From Amorphophallus konjac (taxonomy: Eukaryota > Streptophyta > Magnoliopsida > Alismatales > Araceae), in the NCBI GenBank assembly GCA_022559845.1, contig CM040120.1, forward strand, positions 164,158,334 through 164,222,333: DNA of 64,000 bases, written 5' to 3'. Shown here in pieces: positions 35,530 to 47,249 of the stretch (its first letter is position 1; each line of letters opens with the position of its first letter). The notes under the pieces are model-generated. The model saw only the letters and a list, made by a program, of their open reading frames with translations. It searched no databases and was not told the origin of the DNA. The position numbers were made by a program, and so were the translations under genes.

Positions 35530-35733
35530 CTCTCGGTCCTGCCCTCTCTTCCGCTTCTTCTCTATTCCAGTGGCTTCTCCTTCATCCAGGGGTGCTTCCC
35601 CTTGGTCTTCTTCAGCCGTGGAAGCTTCCTCCTCCTCTCTTGGCTCCCTCGTCGCCGTTTCCTCCTCCACGGGCGGCGGGATCTCTTCTCGTTCTATCCG
35701 GCGGTGGAGGCGGCGGATGGCCCTCCTCTTCAT
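35530..35733 (-). CDS. Possible exon 1 of the antisense passenger gene
   Basis: Minus-strand ATG at 35733 opens 68 codons rich in R, E and K (MKRRAIRRLHRRIEREEIPP...), ending at a donor GAG|GTAGGC. Phase 0 fits exon 2 at 19999. Intron 1 would be 15.5 kb now but about 0.9 kb before element B inserted. An upstream ATG at 35780 is in another frame. Charged N-termini fit, but do not prove, a nuclear protein. The low complexity makes this the weakest exon. Confidence 0.4.
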
Positions 35734-35905
35734 GCCTTTTCCCTTCTCTTCAGTGACTGCGAGGCCTCGTCGCCGGCCATTTCGTCGGTGGTGGTCGGTG
35801 GTCGCCGATGGTTGTTCTCGGTTGAGGTTTTTGGCGTTTGGGTTGTTTGAGTGTCAAGTGGAGTCCGTGACCGTTCGGTTTATTTTTTTGAACGCTCAGG
35901 AAATG

Positions 35906-36061
35906 TGACGGTCTATCGCCAGACCGTTACATTCTCTGACACGTAGTCTTTGGACCGTCAGGTCTTTTGAATATTATTTATTGAAGAATTTGAACGGCCA
36001 TTGCTTAACGGTTCTGACCTAGACCGTTACTTTTTGTGACGCACCCTCAGTAGGCCGTTAC
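35906..36061. repeat. Four dyad cassettes, 100-bp step
   Basis: Starts 35906/35937 and 36006/36037: 31 bp inside pairs, 100 bp between pairs, as at 20197-20653 on the other side of element B. Confidence 0.8.
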
Positions 36062-37042
36062 AGCTTGCAAGTTTCTTGGTGAATAAAATGGTCTATTTGA
36101 TGCTTGAATGGTTGCGTTTTCTGCCATGGTGCATATCATTGATGATTCTCATGCGTACAAATGGTTATGCCTTGTTTCATACTCATTGTTGTTGGCTAAC
36201 CTCTTTCTCATGGATGAAGTTACGAAAAAACATCATGCTTTGCCATTCACCCGGAAGGTAAGTCAGGTATTGTATCTCGATCCCTTATCCCGTTAATACA
36301 TTACTATATGGTATCTATGATATATTATCTTGAGAACCGGCTGGTCATTCATGTGTTCTAGGATATGATGTTCCCCTTAAACAAAAATGATGATGATCTA
36401 AGTGCACGTGTTTAATCGTTGGATAGGCCGTTAGGTTGGAAAATTTGGGGACGATGGTTCTGTCTTGCACGCCGTGGTTGCTGATGGTGTCCTAACCCTG
36501 ATTTTTTCGGTCTAGCAATATTATTTTCGAGTATTTTGTTATTTTATCTTTCTTTGCATTCGCTTTGATGATTTCTTTTTCTTTAGCCCAGCATGCATCA
36601 TATGCATCTTTTGAGCGTTCATGAGTCTCATCTGTTCAAGGCATCTCAATGATGGTGAATAGCTGTGTTTTTGATCTCAGATGAGGAGAGTCATTTCCAC
36701 TCTGAATTGGAAGGTTTCCTTCGTTCTGTTCACTTGGTTTGGTTAACTGAAGATTCCTGTCTGGAGCTTAGTCAGTTATCTCTTTCATTTCCGTTGCCTC
36801 CGGCGGCTAGCCATGTTTTCCTTTCCTTAGTTGTTAGTTCCTCCAGATATGTGTCCTTTGGTTGGCTATTTCCTTGTGATTGGTTTGAAGTTTTCCAGAA
36901 AATTCCTATCGCTTGTTGGTTGAACGGGTGTCGTTTGCCTTAACGCCTGCTTTTCAGTCCTCTCCGCTTCATTTCTGCTTTATCTCCATGTTCCATTTCG
37001 CTTTCGCTTCACCTCCGCTCGCTCCCCTGCAAAGAGGACGTT

Positions 37043-37055
37043 AAGGAGGGGCATC
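37043..37055 (+). other. Polypurine tract of element A
   Basis: aaggagggg plus catc immediately before the 3' LTR start TGTTGACACCC at 37056. Confidence 0.8.
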
Positions 37056-38802
37056 TGTTGACACCCGTTTTATGACTAATAAGTCAGGTTATCTCCTTGT
37101 TCATTCTATATGGTGCTCCGAGTTCTTCACTCTTCGTTGAGTCTTTCTTGATCAGTTGGAGGTCTATTTTGTGGGTCTTCTCCTCTTGGTTGAGTTTGGT
37201 TCCGTGGCATTTTCATTTTGGATGAAGCTTAGCAAGCCTTAGTCATCTTTTTGATCTTCATTGTCTCTAACGGTCCATATCAGGGGCGTTACATCCTTCT
37301 GACGCATAGGCCCATGACCGTTACATCTTGAAAAGTCCTAAGACTTATGACCTTTGTTCCAAAGCTTATCCTTTTGCTTATCCGTTCGCTCTAACGGTCT
37401 GTCGTGCGGCTGTTATTTTCTCTAACGCGTCATCCCATGGCCGTTACATTCATTCAAGAGTCCAATTGTTTGTAACCACCTCGTTAATCTTATCTCTTTT
37501 GAGATAAGGTTGAGTGTGACGGTCTCTCCCTGGCGCGTTACATTCATGTGGCGGTCTGTCGTGTAGCCGTTACGTCCAACAGAGAGTCCTGCCTGGTCTG
37601 GTCTTTTCTCTGCTACTCCGTGGTCGAGATGAGAGTTTGATCTTGTGATTTCTCTTCCAAATCTGATCCTCAGAACCTTCTGTTTGTTTCTATGGACTCT
37701 TGGGAGTATTGTCTTCAAGAGTTTGCTAAGAATTATCCTCTTTTCTTGCTGGATTATCCTCTGCTCGCCCAGAGATTTTGAGGGCCTATAAATAGCACCC
37801 TTAACTTCATGGCCTAAAGGGGAGAAATCTGGTTTTTGCGTCGAAGTGCTATCGCTTTCTGGAGCCATCTTCATCCAAGAGAAGTCTACTTCCACGTCCA
37901 TCTGCATCACAGTCCAGGGAGTACTTCGGTTTTGGGTTTCAAAGTTCATAATTTGCATATTTGTGTTCTCCCCTTCTTCCTCTCATCATAGCATTGTCCC
38001 ACCTCTTTCTCCCACGTCCTTCATCTATTTTCATCATCTAAACATCCTTCCCACGTTTTAAAACACCCAGAGGGGTTAAAAAAACCAAAACTTCCCCGGT
38101 ATTCCCCTTTCCTTTTGATGCCTTTGAGTTTGCTTGAGAATTGATACTACGCTTGTTTAAAGGGCTAATTTGGGGTTGTTTTCTGGTGTTTCACGTTCTT
38201 TGGTAGGTTTACAGAGTTCATTAGACGAGGCCCAAGCTTTCTGGCCGGCTGGAAGGTTTGGAGTTCAAAGGATCCACATGCTACTTCTGCCAGTTCTCTG
38301 ACGATCTTGGTCAGGCGCGTCAGGCTTCTCTAACGGTTCATCGGGCGACCGTCACACTCCTGTGACGCACAGGTGCCAGACCGTTACATTCAAGGCAGAT
38401 TTGCAGATTTCACTGGTTTCTCTCTCCCGTGGGTGGGTGCATCATCCTCCTATTTCTAAGGTATTGATCAGATCTTTTGGCTCGTTTTATTACCTTAGTG
38501 GCGATCACGTTCTTTCCTTAGTATTGGGCATTGATTTTTCTCTCTCATATCTCTTATTTCCTTTGCTTGTTCCACCCACGTGGTGTATTTTTATTTACTC
38601 CTTGCTCCACGCTCCGGCGTGTGTTTTTCTTTGCCTTCTTTAGCTTAATTCGATTAAGATAGCATTGCCCATGCTAGAGCCAGTTCTGGTTGCCTAGGTT
38701 CATGGTTTACATGTTCATAGGTTGATTGAGATCATTGTTTTTGCTTATCATCTTTATCACTCATCACAACCACATAAGAGAAGGAAGCAAAACAAATCAA
38801 CA
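37056..38802 (+). mobile_element. Element A 3' LTR
   Basis: 1747 bp, near copy of 6138-7883. TATA at 37787-37795. Cassette clusters at 37268-37573 and 38299-38387. Followed by the CTCAC duplication (38803-38807). Confidence 0.92.
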
Positions 38803-38807
38803 CTCAC

Positions 38808-41800
38808 CCCCTTGCTCCAACTACAGACGGAGGAGGCCCGGGGATGAGGTGGCGATGGCGTGGAGTTGTCGTGAGGCGTGCTTGCGTGATGATCGAGGCG
38901 TGGCGATGGCGCGATCCCGTTCGTGGATTAAAAGTCGGCGTGGGTTGTCCGTGTGATAGTTTTCGGTGTGGATTGGCCATTTTGGCACATGAAATCTTCG
39001 GTGGAGGTAGGGAGATGGACACCCTACTCCTATTCTATGTCCCCCGTGATTTCGAGCTATACGACATGAGAATGAGCGGGTTTTGCTTCAGTTTGGGCGA
39101 TGCATGCTTTGGGGGGTGTGGGACGAGTTCACCGTTTCAGGCAACGATTTCCAACCTCGTTGATTTTATTCGAACCCCTGGCATGTTGGGAATCCATTCC
39201 CGCCAGTTTTATTGCATTTGGTCGAGAATAGGAGTCGGTATCAGCCTGACTACCTCTGTGACTCATTTTGGGTCGATTCGTTAGAATCGCCCATTTCTTG
39301 TCGTTTTAGCATCAAATTGATCCCTTCCGGATTGTGGGAGGTGTATATCATGCTTAAGGTTGTATCCCCGTCATTTAGACGCGATTGGGGCGTGGAAAGG
39401 CCGAGTTTTAGCCATTCCCATGGTTTTCCCGCCGTAACGCTTTAGCGGTCCATCAGGAGACCATTTTTTAGGCCTTTAGCGGTCCTTGGGTGACCGTTTC
39501 TGATTTTTGAATAGTATGTCGGTTCAGGTCTTCGCGGTCATGCGATAGACCGTTTCTTTGAGATAGCGGTCCAGTGGACGACCGCTAATCTCTGTCCGCA
39601 GTCGTACGATAGACCGTTATTCTGGGGGCGTATGTCGGTTTGGCTACGCGGTCGTGCGATAGACAGTTAAGATGGAATTGGCAGTCTGAGAGATGACCGC
39701 TAATCATTGTTTATGTCAGGTTCAATAATTTTTAAGTCGGTTCAGGCTAGCGGTCCTAGCCTTGACCGCTTAGCGTCCTTAGCGGTCCATTGGGAGACCG
39801 CTAGGCTGTTTGATTGGGTTAAGTCAGTTCGGGGGTTGACCGGGTCTAGCGATCATATGGACGATCGCTACCGCCTCCATGCGGCCCTGCGATAGACCGC
39901 ATGCTCCCTATGCTTTTATAGTTCTGATCATTGAGTCTTTGAGTGTAACGGCCATGTCCTAGACCGCTTATCTCAGTGAGACGGCCTATGTATAGACCGT
40001 TTATGTGTTGGTGCGGCCTTTCCTTGACCGCCCAGTGTTTGTATTCTCTGTGTGAAGGTAGCAGCCTTTGGCTGACCGCTTGACTCACCTAGCGGCCTGG
40101 CATACGACCGTTTACTTCCCAGAGCTTTGTTTTCCTATTGTTTGGCCTCCATTTGTCTTGGCCTTTCCTTATAGTTTGCCCAATGTCCCGTGGATGTCTT
40201 GGATGTCCTATGAGGGTAGTGACCGTGATGAGAGGTGGCCGGGGAGTGCCATTATATTGAGTAGTGTTCCGTACTGCTTTCAGAGTCATCATTGGTTTCT
40301 GGTCAACCCGGTGTGATCGAGTGGATGACACGTGACCTTGTAAGTGTCTCGTCTATCTTGTATGGATCGAGACATGAGTTTTGGATGCCTTGAAGTATTA
40401 TCTTACCTTGATTTGCGTGTACATGTGCTTTGAGGGTCTTGGTAACCCCTTGGGTCTCCGTGATTCGTGTTGTACGTAGGTGTGGATTAGGTGATCCTAT
40501 GCCATTTCCTTTATCGATGTTTTCTCGTAATATGGCTTAGGGATTAGACTGATTGGCGGCTTGTTACCGCTTTATGCGATGATCTTGACCCGAGTCGTGA
40601 GACTCAAGGATCGTTGTGTCAGCAGGTCTAGTCGTTTGTCCTGAGTCTGGTGGCAGTCTGGTATGCTACCTTATGTCTTGTGTTGTGCTTCGTAGTACGT
40701 GCGGTAGTGCATGTTTAGCATGTCTGTACTTCAGCACTGAGGTTTAGAGTCATTGTGTCTAGTGAATCTCCACTAGTCGTAGCCTGACAACTCTTTCCTG
40801 TGTGTCGGCCCACCTGGGAGTGGTGGCGGGGCGAGTTCTCGATATACGGTTTGTAAGCTAATTTCCATGGGCCCCCTTACCTTGCGGTAGCATCTTACTG
40901 GGGGGGAAAGCTAGCTAGAGGCCTGACTCAAGCCATTGATCTTGTGTGTGCACACGTGGTCAGGGGCGATTGGACAAGCGTCGACAGGCGTGACCCTGAC
41001 TAGTCACTCATTACTGTGGTACCTTGTCCTTAGTTCTGTGGTACCGTTGCTCCTTGTACTTGGTACTGTTGTCCTCGTACTTGGTTTTGTGAGTATTTAC
41101 CACCATTCCTGGTGTGTGGGAGATACTTGTGGCGCAGTGTAAGTTGTCAGTGGACGCATCTAGCTATTCTTCTAGTGAGGAGGTGCTCCTGTCACTTGAT
41201 GCACAATCTCGAGAATCTCGTGACTTGTGTTTGTGACTGGTTTCCGTCATGATTGACATGACTTGTTGGGTAGTCTGTTCTTGGTTTCACCCGCGGTCCA
41301 GTCTTGTGTAACGTACACGGTGATCTAGTTGTGTATGTTCGTGCCTTTGATTCTGTAGGTTTTTTAATAGGGCTTTTGCCTGTTTTGGTAGGCTTCAGCT
41401 ATGGAGCTTGTACTTTGTCGATGGATCGGTAATGCCCGACTTGGTGAGATCGGGGTTCACCTTTCTATTGCCGTTTGGAGTAGCTTAGGGAGCTGTGGTT
41501 TGGTCGGCGACCGTGTTTCTAGTTAGTACGACTTTACTCTTTCTTTAGTTGTTCTTACTCGTGCTTACTCCTACTTTTTACAGCTTTACTGTGTAGTTCA
41601 GTATTGTGGTTGTTCCTGCTCTTCCTGCTTTCTTGGTTAGCGCTATTTAGCGTGTTACTACGTTGTTTCCAGTGGGGATCTACATGACCCCTACTGAGCC
41701 AGTGACACGAGACTCACCCCTGCTTTTCATGTGTGGTCACTCTTCTTCCTGGTGGTTCGTGACACGGTGCGTCAATTCGTGGTTGCCAGCGTTCTCTGCG

Positions 41801-42086
41801 TCGGGCTTCCCCTAACTTCAGTGTACGTTTTCCTTTCTGTTGGACTGTACTTGTCTTTAATTTGGACTGGACTCCGTTAATTTAAATTATTAATTAAAAA
41901 GGTAATTTTATTTCTACTACTTTAGCAAACCTGATCAATGAAATATTAATTGCTTACTGCTTTATGTGGGACTTCAATGTACCACACACACTCCTTTTAT
42001 CCCTTCGGAGCTTTACCACTCTTGGGAGGCCAAAAGGATCCAAGTGTTATCAGGTTTACTCGGTATCCGGACCCTCGGTCGTCGCA
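38808..42086 (+). mobile_element. Element C 3' LTR, right piece
   Basis: Continuation of 5782-6137 after element A, ending GTCGTCGCA at 42086. With the left piece the LTR is about 3.64 kb. 40313-42086 matches the 5' LTR; 38808-40312 is known only from this copy. A 147-codon open frame at 38844-39284 has no recognisable domain and is probably chance. Confidence 0.78.
39443..40114. repeat. Array of about 16 dyad cassettes in C's LTR
   Basis: Units such as those at 39443, 39477, 39532, 39564, 39596, 39646, 39679 and, last, 40090. Arms are mostly AGCGGTC and GACCGCT; length is 24-25 bp. Neighbouring starts are often 32-34 bp apart. Same geometry as in A, but with C's own arm sequence. Confidence 0.8.
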
Positions 42087-42483
42087 GATAGCACTTCTGG
42101 TTAACAGTGCAAGTTGACTTGTTCATTCTCTGAGTCGACTTGCTTAGGTTCTGAACATAATAGAAAGTTCTGTCCGCCTGGACCAAGTCAACTTGTGAAG
42201 CTTTTGAGTCGACTTGGAGAGGGCCTGATCATTTGGCTGGTTTCTAGAAGCAGCTTAAGGTCGACTTGTTCACTGAATAAGTCGACTTTCCCTTCTTTCT
42301 TTCTTCTACTATTCTTTTTTCAGCCAGACTTTAAGTCGACTTTCTCTGATCTTAGGTCGACTTGTTCTTTTTGACATGTGAACTTAGAGAAATTAGAATT
42401 TTGCATTATAATCCATGTTTTCCAATCAGAATTGAACTCAATGAAGTATAGGTAGTCATCATCAAAACAAGGGATATACAACA
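42087..42483 (-). mobile_element. Element E 3' LTR, truncated
   Basis: 397 bp of U3. Holds eight AAGTCGACTT-type palindromes at 42111-42363. It is cut at 42086/42087, where element C ends. Confidence 0.75.
42111..42363. repeat. Paired AAGTCGACTT palindromes, 21-bp and ~74-bp phasing
   Basis: Decamer starts 42111/42132, 42185/42206, 42258/42279 and 42333/42354. Each pair is exactly 21 bp apart; pairs step 74, 73 and 75 bp. Five of the eight carry a full GTCGAC within the decamer or one-base variants of it. Confidence 0.85.
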
Positions 42484-42497
42484 TTCTCCCCCTTTTT
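42484..42497 (-). other. Polypurine tract of element E
   Basis: Minus-strand AAAAAGGGGGAGAA directly before the LTR start. A second tract-like copy lies at about 42746-42756, and such repeats are typical of Sireviruses. Confidence 0.8.
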
Positions 42498-42865
42498 GAT
42501 GATGGCAACTATAAGTCATTGTTAATTCACGTTTCAACCATTCACATAGTAGCCATTGGAAAGATATGTCATTGGAAACATGTTTTTATTTCACTTCAAG
42601 AATATGTACATGAATGTATATGATGCGACAGACATTTGACAAACAATTCTACATGAACATGTGACTGACTTGGTAAATAACCTAACTGAGACAAGACTTA
42701 GACTATATAAGACAAACTGTAGACTATGAACAATGACGTCTATGCTCTCCCCCTTTGACATCATCAAAACAAGAGTAGGGAGAGACTGAATCAACGACTC
42801 AGAGCATAAGGGCCAGCTGACAGGCCTACTTCAAGGGGTTGTAATCTTAGGCCCAATTGTTGCAG

Positions 42866-44955
42866 TTATTCTTTGACCATTATTTCAAGTGCTTTGAACC
42901 GACAATCCAGAGTGTCAGATAAGTTGTGGAGACTCTCTACGATATGGCTGACATAGTCGTCCAAGGCTGACGGCATGGCAGCAGCTTGTGTGGATGAGGA
43001 AGAAGGACAAGAACTTTTAGCCATATTGGTTTCTTCATGTCCCAATTTCCACATACTATTCAATTCTGCTTGGAGCTCAGTTGCATGTCGGAGAAGAAAA
43101 GCATAGTGTTTCTCCAAACTGTCCATTCTTTTAACCAAATGAGCATATGAAAGTCGTACTTTTTGAATTTCAGCAATTGATGCCTGGTGATGAGTATTGC
43201 CTTGCTAGAGTTGATGCTCTAACCATTGTAGTTCATTATGCAGACGTGTCTGAAGTAGGGAGGTATGAGTGGAGATATCTCCCAATGTACCAACTAGTCG
43301 ATTAAACCTACGTGCGGCATGGTCAGCAGACTCCTTCTGCTGAAGAAACCTACTCTCCATCTGATTCTCCAAACGTTCCAGCCTCAAATCAAATCTAGTG
43401 GACATATCGACCATTGGGGATTGAAACGAATTGAACTGAGCAGTTAGATTGGAAAACTGAGAGGATATGAAATTGTAGAGCTCAGGTGGCACAGAGTGTG
43501 GTGGAGCAGCAGTAGGAATAGAGGTAGAAGCCTATGAAGGCCCTGGAACTTGAACTGGTATTTTCTGAGAGGATGGAGGAGGTGGAGTTCTGACGGGTGT
43601 TGTCCATGGGACGACTTGCAGATTCCTTGAAGTGGGTGAAGTAGATGGTGGTGTGGGTGCTGGAGGAGGACTTGGAGAAGGAATGGCAGAAGGCTGAGCT
43701 GATGGTTCCGGAGGAACATCATCGTGAGGAGTTTCAGGGTGATAGCCTTTGGCAGTGGGTAGCTTCCTCGAAACAACGTCACCTTCTTTTGTGTATTTCA
43801 TGAAGGTACTAACATTGTGAAAGGAATATATATTCCTTTTAGGAATAATTTTTCACACTTCATGAGTGAGTGGAATTGCAGCCAATTCAAAGATAGAAGT
43901 AAGATGGGAGGCATAAGAGATTTGGTTTTGTATTTCATACAATATTCAAAATGGTCCAGCATTAACGTAGGCAAAGAGATTTGCTGTTTCTTGAGTAGGT
44001 GATAGAAAAGGAAGATGTGGGTGCGGTTGACTTGTCCCCGACTCCCACCTTTGAGAGAAATAATAGTGTTGAACATGTGGTGGAGAAGTCTATGGAATGG
44101 AGGAAAGACATTGGCATTTATGTCCTTTGGGATTTCGACAGGAGCAAGCTGCCCTGTCATCAGACTAAAACCTTCCCTTTCATCAAACTGAGTAGATTTA
44201 GGGTCTGCCCCAGATGCAGGAACCTTCAAAGTAACTCGTAAAAGTTTCTTTGTGATGCCAATCACTACATCCTTCACAATCATGTAGAGCTTCCCATTCA
44301 CTAATTGCAAGTTATGATAGAATTCCTGAACCAGTTCTCGATAATACCTTTTGTGAGCGGAGATAAAATCTGTCCACCCCTGCGCTTCCATAATCACAGG
44401 TAATTCTGAGAAAAGCTCCAATAACTTTTGGTCCCCCAGATCGAACCATCTAGGAAAGAGGATGTTTCTTGATTCGATGGCTCCTGGAATAGGATTTATC
44501 TCCGGTGATTCTTTGCGAGCCCTAGTCGTTTGAGTGCTTTCCCTTCTACCTTGCTTGCCCTTTGATGATGTGCCCTCTGTCACCTTGGACTTGGCTCGAG
44601 AGCTAGAAGTAGTTGCCTTTCTCTTCTGAGGTAGCATGGACGGTGGATCATGGCGAGACTTTGTACACCGATCCACCCTAGAAACGGACGTCGTGGGTTC
44701 CATCGGGACCTTGCCTTTGGGAGAAGGAGCGACCTTCGTTGCAGCGGACTTCCTTGGTGCATGGGATGAACGGGAGGGGTCACAGGGAGAAGAGAATGGC
44801 GGGACAGAAGTTGGCCTGGCTGAGAACCTCAACAGTGGAAGTCGGCTTCCGTTCGATGGGTGAAGGGAACAGGACAACCGAGAGGGTAAAGTGAATAGGT
44901 GAAAGAAAAAAGTGTCTAGTGAAGGATTTAAATTATAAAAGGGATAAATGGACAA
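42866..44955 (-). pseudogene. Sirevirus env-like gene (broken)
   Basis: Minus-strand coding region of about 697 codons. The N-terminal third is basic and S/T/P-rich; the middle (about 44500-44150; NILFPRWFDLGDQKLLELFS, then YYRELVQEFYHNL) resembles the plant transposon domain found in Sirevirus and Athila env-like proteins; a P-rich stretch and a coiled-coil-like C-terminus follow. The place between pol and 3' LTR is the usual one for this gene, whose role is unproven. Lesions: a frameshift near 43825 and in-frame TAG at 43532-43534 and 43205-43207. The true start is uncertain. Confidence 0.72.
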
Positions 44956-45940
44956 ATTCGAAGGGAAATTTTGACCAGAAATGGAGATTCATTTTCTAGG
45001 GTTGCAGAAATTGAAAAATAAGTGCATTCACTTTGAAGAAACTAATTATTAGGACCCGCACTTTATTTTTAATGGTTTCAAAACATATAAACCCGAATTT
45101 GAAATCAAAACCAAATGAAATCATTCTTGCCGAAAATTTAATTAAACCAACCCCTTTTAAACTCATCCCTTTCCCTTTTCACTAAGCCTTACTCATAAAT
45201 TTCATCAGACCCATTTAGGAAAAGTTTCAGCTAGTATTGAAATTAAGCATTTTTGTGTTTTGTTGTTAAGCCTTGGGTCAGCTATTTCATTTTTCAGTCT
45301 TTTCTTTTCACCACTTTTTAAAATTTTTATGAGCATTCAGGGCTAGCGCATACCTTTTTACACGAGGAAACACACTTTTTACATGTCAGTCCCCGGTTAC
45401 TCAGTATGGCTGACCATTCTACTTCAATGATCTAGTACAGACCTTTTGATGTGATGATACACATTTATCAAATGCCAGTATCCCCAGTTACTCAGTCTGA
45501 CTGATCACCTTTGCCTCATTTTTCATTGTTCAAATCTTTTGGAACAGAGTTAACTTAGTACTTCATGACACACATGTCTTTATCACTCTTTTGGTGAAAG
45601 ACAATAGTTTCTCAGTGACTAAGTCATTGCTCTGCCGTTTGTTTCAAGTCTATAACATAGTCCCTTGGCAATTTTGAACCATGTAATGCTTAAATACAAT
45701 ACTTAGCTTGAAACACTTCAACCAAAGTGGCCTCATTACTCTTAATTTTTAGTCATTCAAGAAAGGGTGAGGACATTATCTTTTTAGGCTGTTTTAACAA
45801 AATTCAAGGCACATGAATAGACCTTCTGTAATTTTTAACTTCAAATTCAAATGTTTATTGGCCTTAAACCATTAAGATATCAAAGGGTCGGCCTGTAATG
45901 ACCAATAGTCTCTTGAAAGAGAATGTTGTTGTTTCATCTC
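44956..45940 (-). other. Element E non-coding stretch
   Basis: No coding signal. On the minus strand it shares pieces with F's 3' non-coding region (gtaaaaagtgtg, actgagtaaccgggga-like text near 45360-45480 versus 55860-55960), which supports the shared Sirevirus origin of E and F. Confidence 0.6.
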
Positions 45941-47112
45941 TGTCACACCTCAAGATATGCAGCAGAATTAAGTTAGGAACGTAAACAACCGGTAATTTAA
46001 AGTCTCAAGCTAGCAATGTAATCAGAGCGCAACACTCACACATAAAAGAGTGAACACCATATATAAATAAACTCCAACTTTATTGAATAATAATCGAAAG
46101 GTTATAATGACACTTTACTCCTTGACATAGCAATCCACTAGACTCAATAAAACAAAAGATTTCATAACATGATCAACTTCATCGCCTATTACAGTGAAGG
46201 AACTTAAATTACAATATGACTCTTGACCATCTAGGCTTCACTCACTCATGAATCACTCTCGGATCCGCCACTCGAATCCAACCCGCTAGAGTTTCTTGAA
46301 AAAGATTGGAAAGTAGGGAATGAGCACACTCTCCCAGTAGGTATCTTCATATCAACATGATGGCATAATTTAAGTAATTAACATAATAGCTCTATAAAAA
46401 AGGTAATTATGTAAAATGTGATAAAACTAAAGTAACGACAAGATATCAAGACAAGTGTAGAGATATGAGACGATATGAGAACATGATCAAGCAAGATTAT
46501 AATATGGCCTTTCATTAACGAGACTGTACTATCTTGTAACGAGAATGTACTTTTAAAACTTTAAAAAGACTATGCACTAGAAAGTCATGTAACAAGCATG
46601 TAATAATCAAGCATGAGACGTCGTGGATGTCACCCGTTTATAAAAAAAGTACTCCCGACGCAATGCGATGGCAGTAAGCATCATACCCCATGGTTTATAG
46701 CATGTTTCCGGCCATCTGCCAAGGGGGCTAGCGTGGAGCCCTTGGACACCATCCGTGCCCACCCTTACATCTTCAAGTTATAAATCAAACTACTTCCACG
46801 AGAAATATAAAGTAGGCCAATAATATCAAATTCAAACAATAGTTCATGTCAACAATATCAAGGTAAGAACTTACCAAAATGGAAATCATGAGATCAAGGA
46901 TGAATTAAAGGATATTATGTCATGGGAGGAATTCGACAGCATAACGGTACATTCTTATGTTTTTAAAGTTTATTAATAAATTAATGTATAAGATGTTGGG
47001 TTCCAGACGATCAGAAGTTCACTGGAGAACAGAGTAAGATCAACCCTTGGATCATACCCCGAGTTTGACACAAGATAGCAGAAGGCAGTCGAGCCAGGAC
47101 TACCATCAGGAA

Positions 47113-47249
47113 GTAGCGATCTAGCCAAGGCTGCTATCTGACACGGTCGACACCGGAAAGAAAAGGGGTCGACATAGTGTTCAAGCCTGGTAGAACGCGG
47201 TCCCACCAGGGCCGCCATCTGGAAGTAGCGGTCACCTGTTGGCCGTGAT
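47113..47249. repeat. Dyad cassettes in LTR G, first cluster
   Basis: Starts 47113, 47194 and 47225 (the last two 31 bp apart); a degraded one lies between. Confidence 0.65.

Larger units (their letters stand above)
35417..37055 (+). other. Element A 3' region between B and the 3' LTR
   Basis: Contains a possible first exon of the antisense gene (35530-35733), four dyad cassettes (35906-36061) and the polypurine tract. Apart from these, about 36070-37040 shows no coding signal. Confidence 0.6.
6138..38802 (+). mobile_element. Element A: Tat-like Ty3/gypsy retrotransposon with nested insertions
   Basis: LTRs at 6138-7883 and 37056-38802 (1746 and 1747 bp) both start TGTTGACACC and end TCAACA; CTCAC is duplicated on both sides. 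The element is 32.7 kb, of which 14.6 kb is nested element B plus a LINE. Domain order (gag, protease, G-patch, RT, RNaseH, second RNaseH, integrase without chromodomain) and an antisense gene downstream of pol point to the Tat lineage, known for a dual RNaseH and extra ORFs. By eye the LTRs differ by a few percent. Coding is broken by many stops and at least four frameshifts. Confidence 0.92.
42087..45940 (-). mobile_element. Element E: Sirevirus-like Ty1/copia remnant with env-like gene
   Basis: Minus-oriented: LTR piece 42087-42483, polypurine tract 42484-42497, env-like gene 44955-42866, then non-coding sequence up to 45940 where LTR G begins. LTR start (TGTTGTATATCCC, then TTTTGATGATGAC) and tract (AAAAAGGGGGAGAA) are those of Sireviruses. 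Gag and pol are absent, lost or beyond the junction. Confidence 0.78.

Noticed and set aside
38844..39284. 147-codon open frame in C's LTR as a host gene
   Set aside because: No recognisable domain, R/W-rich from a CG-rich repeat stretch, lies within an LTR, and no second copy exists to test it.
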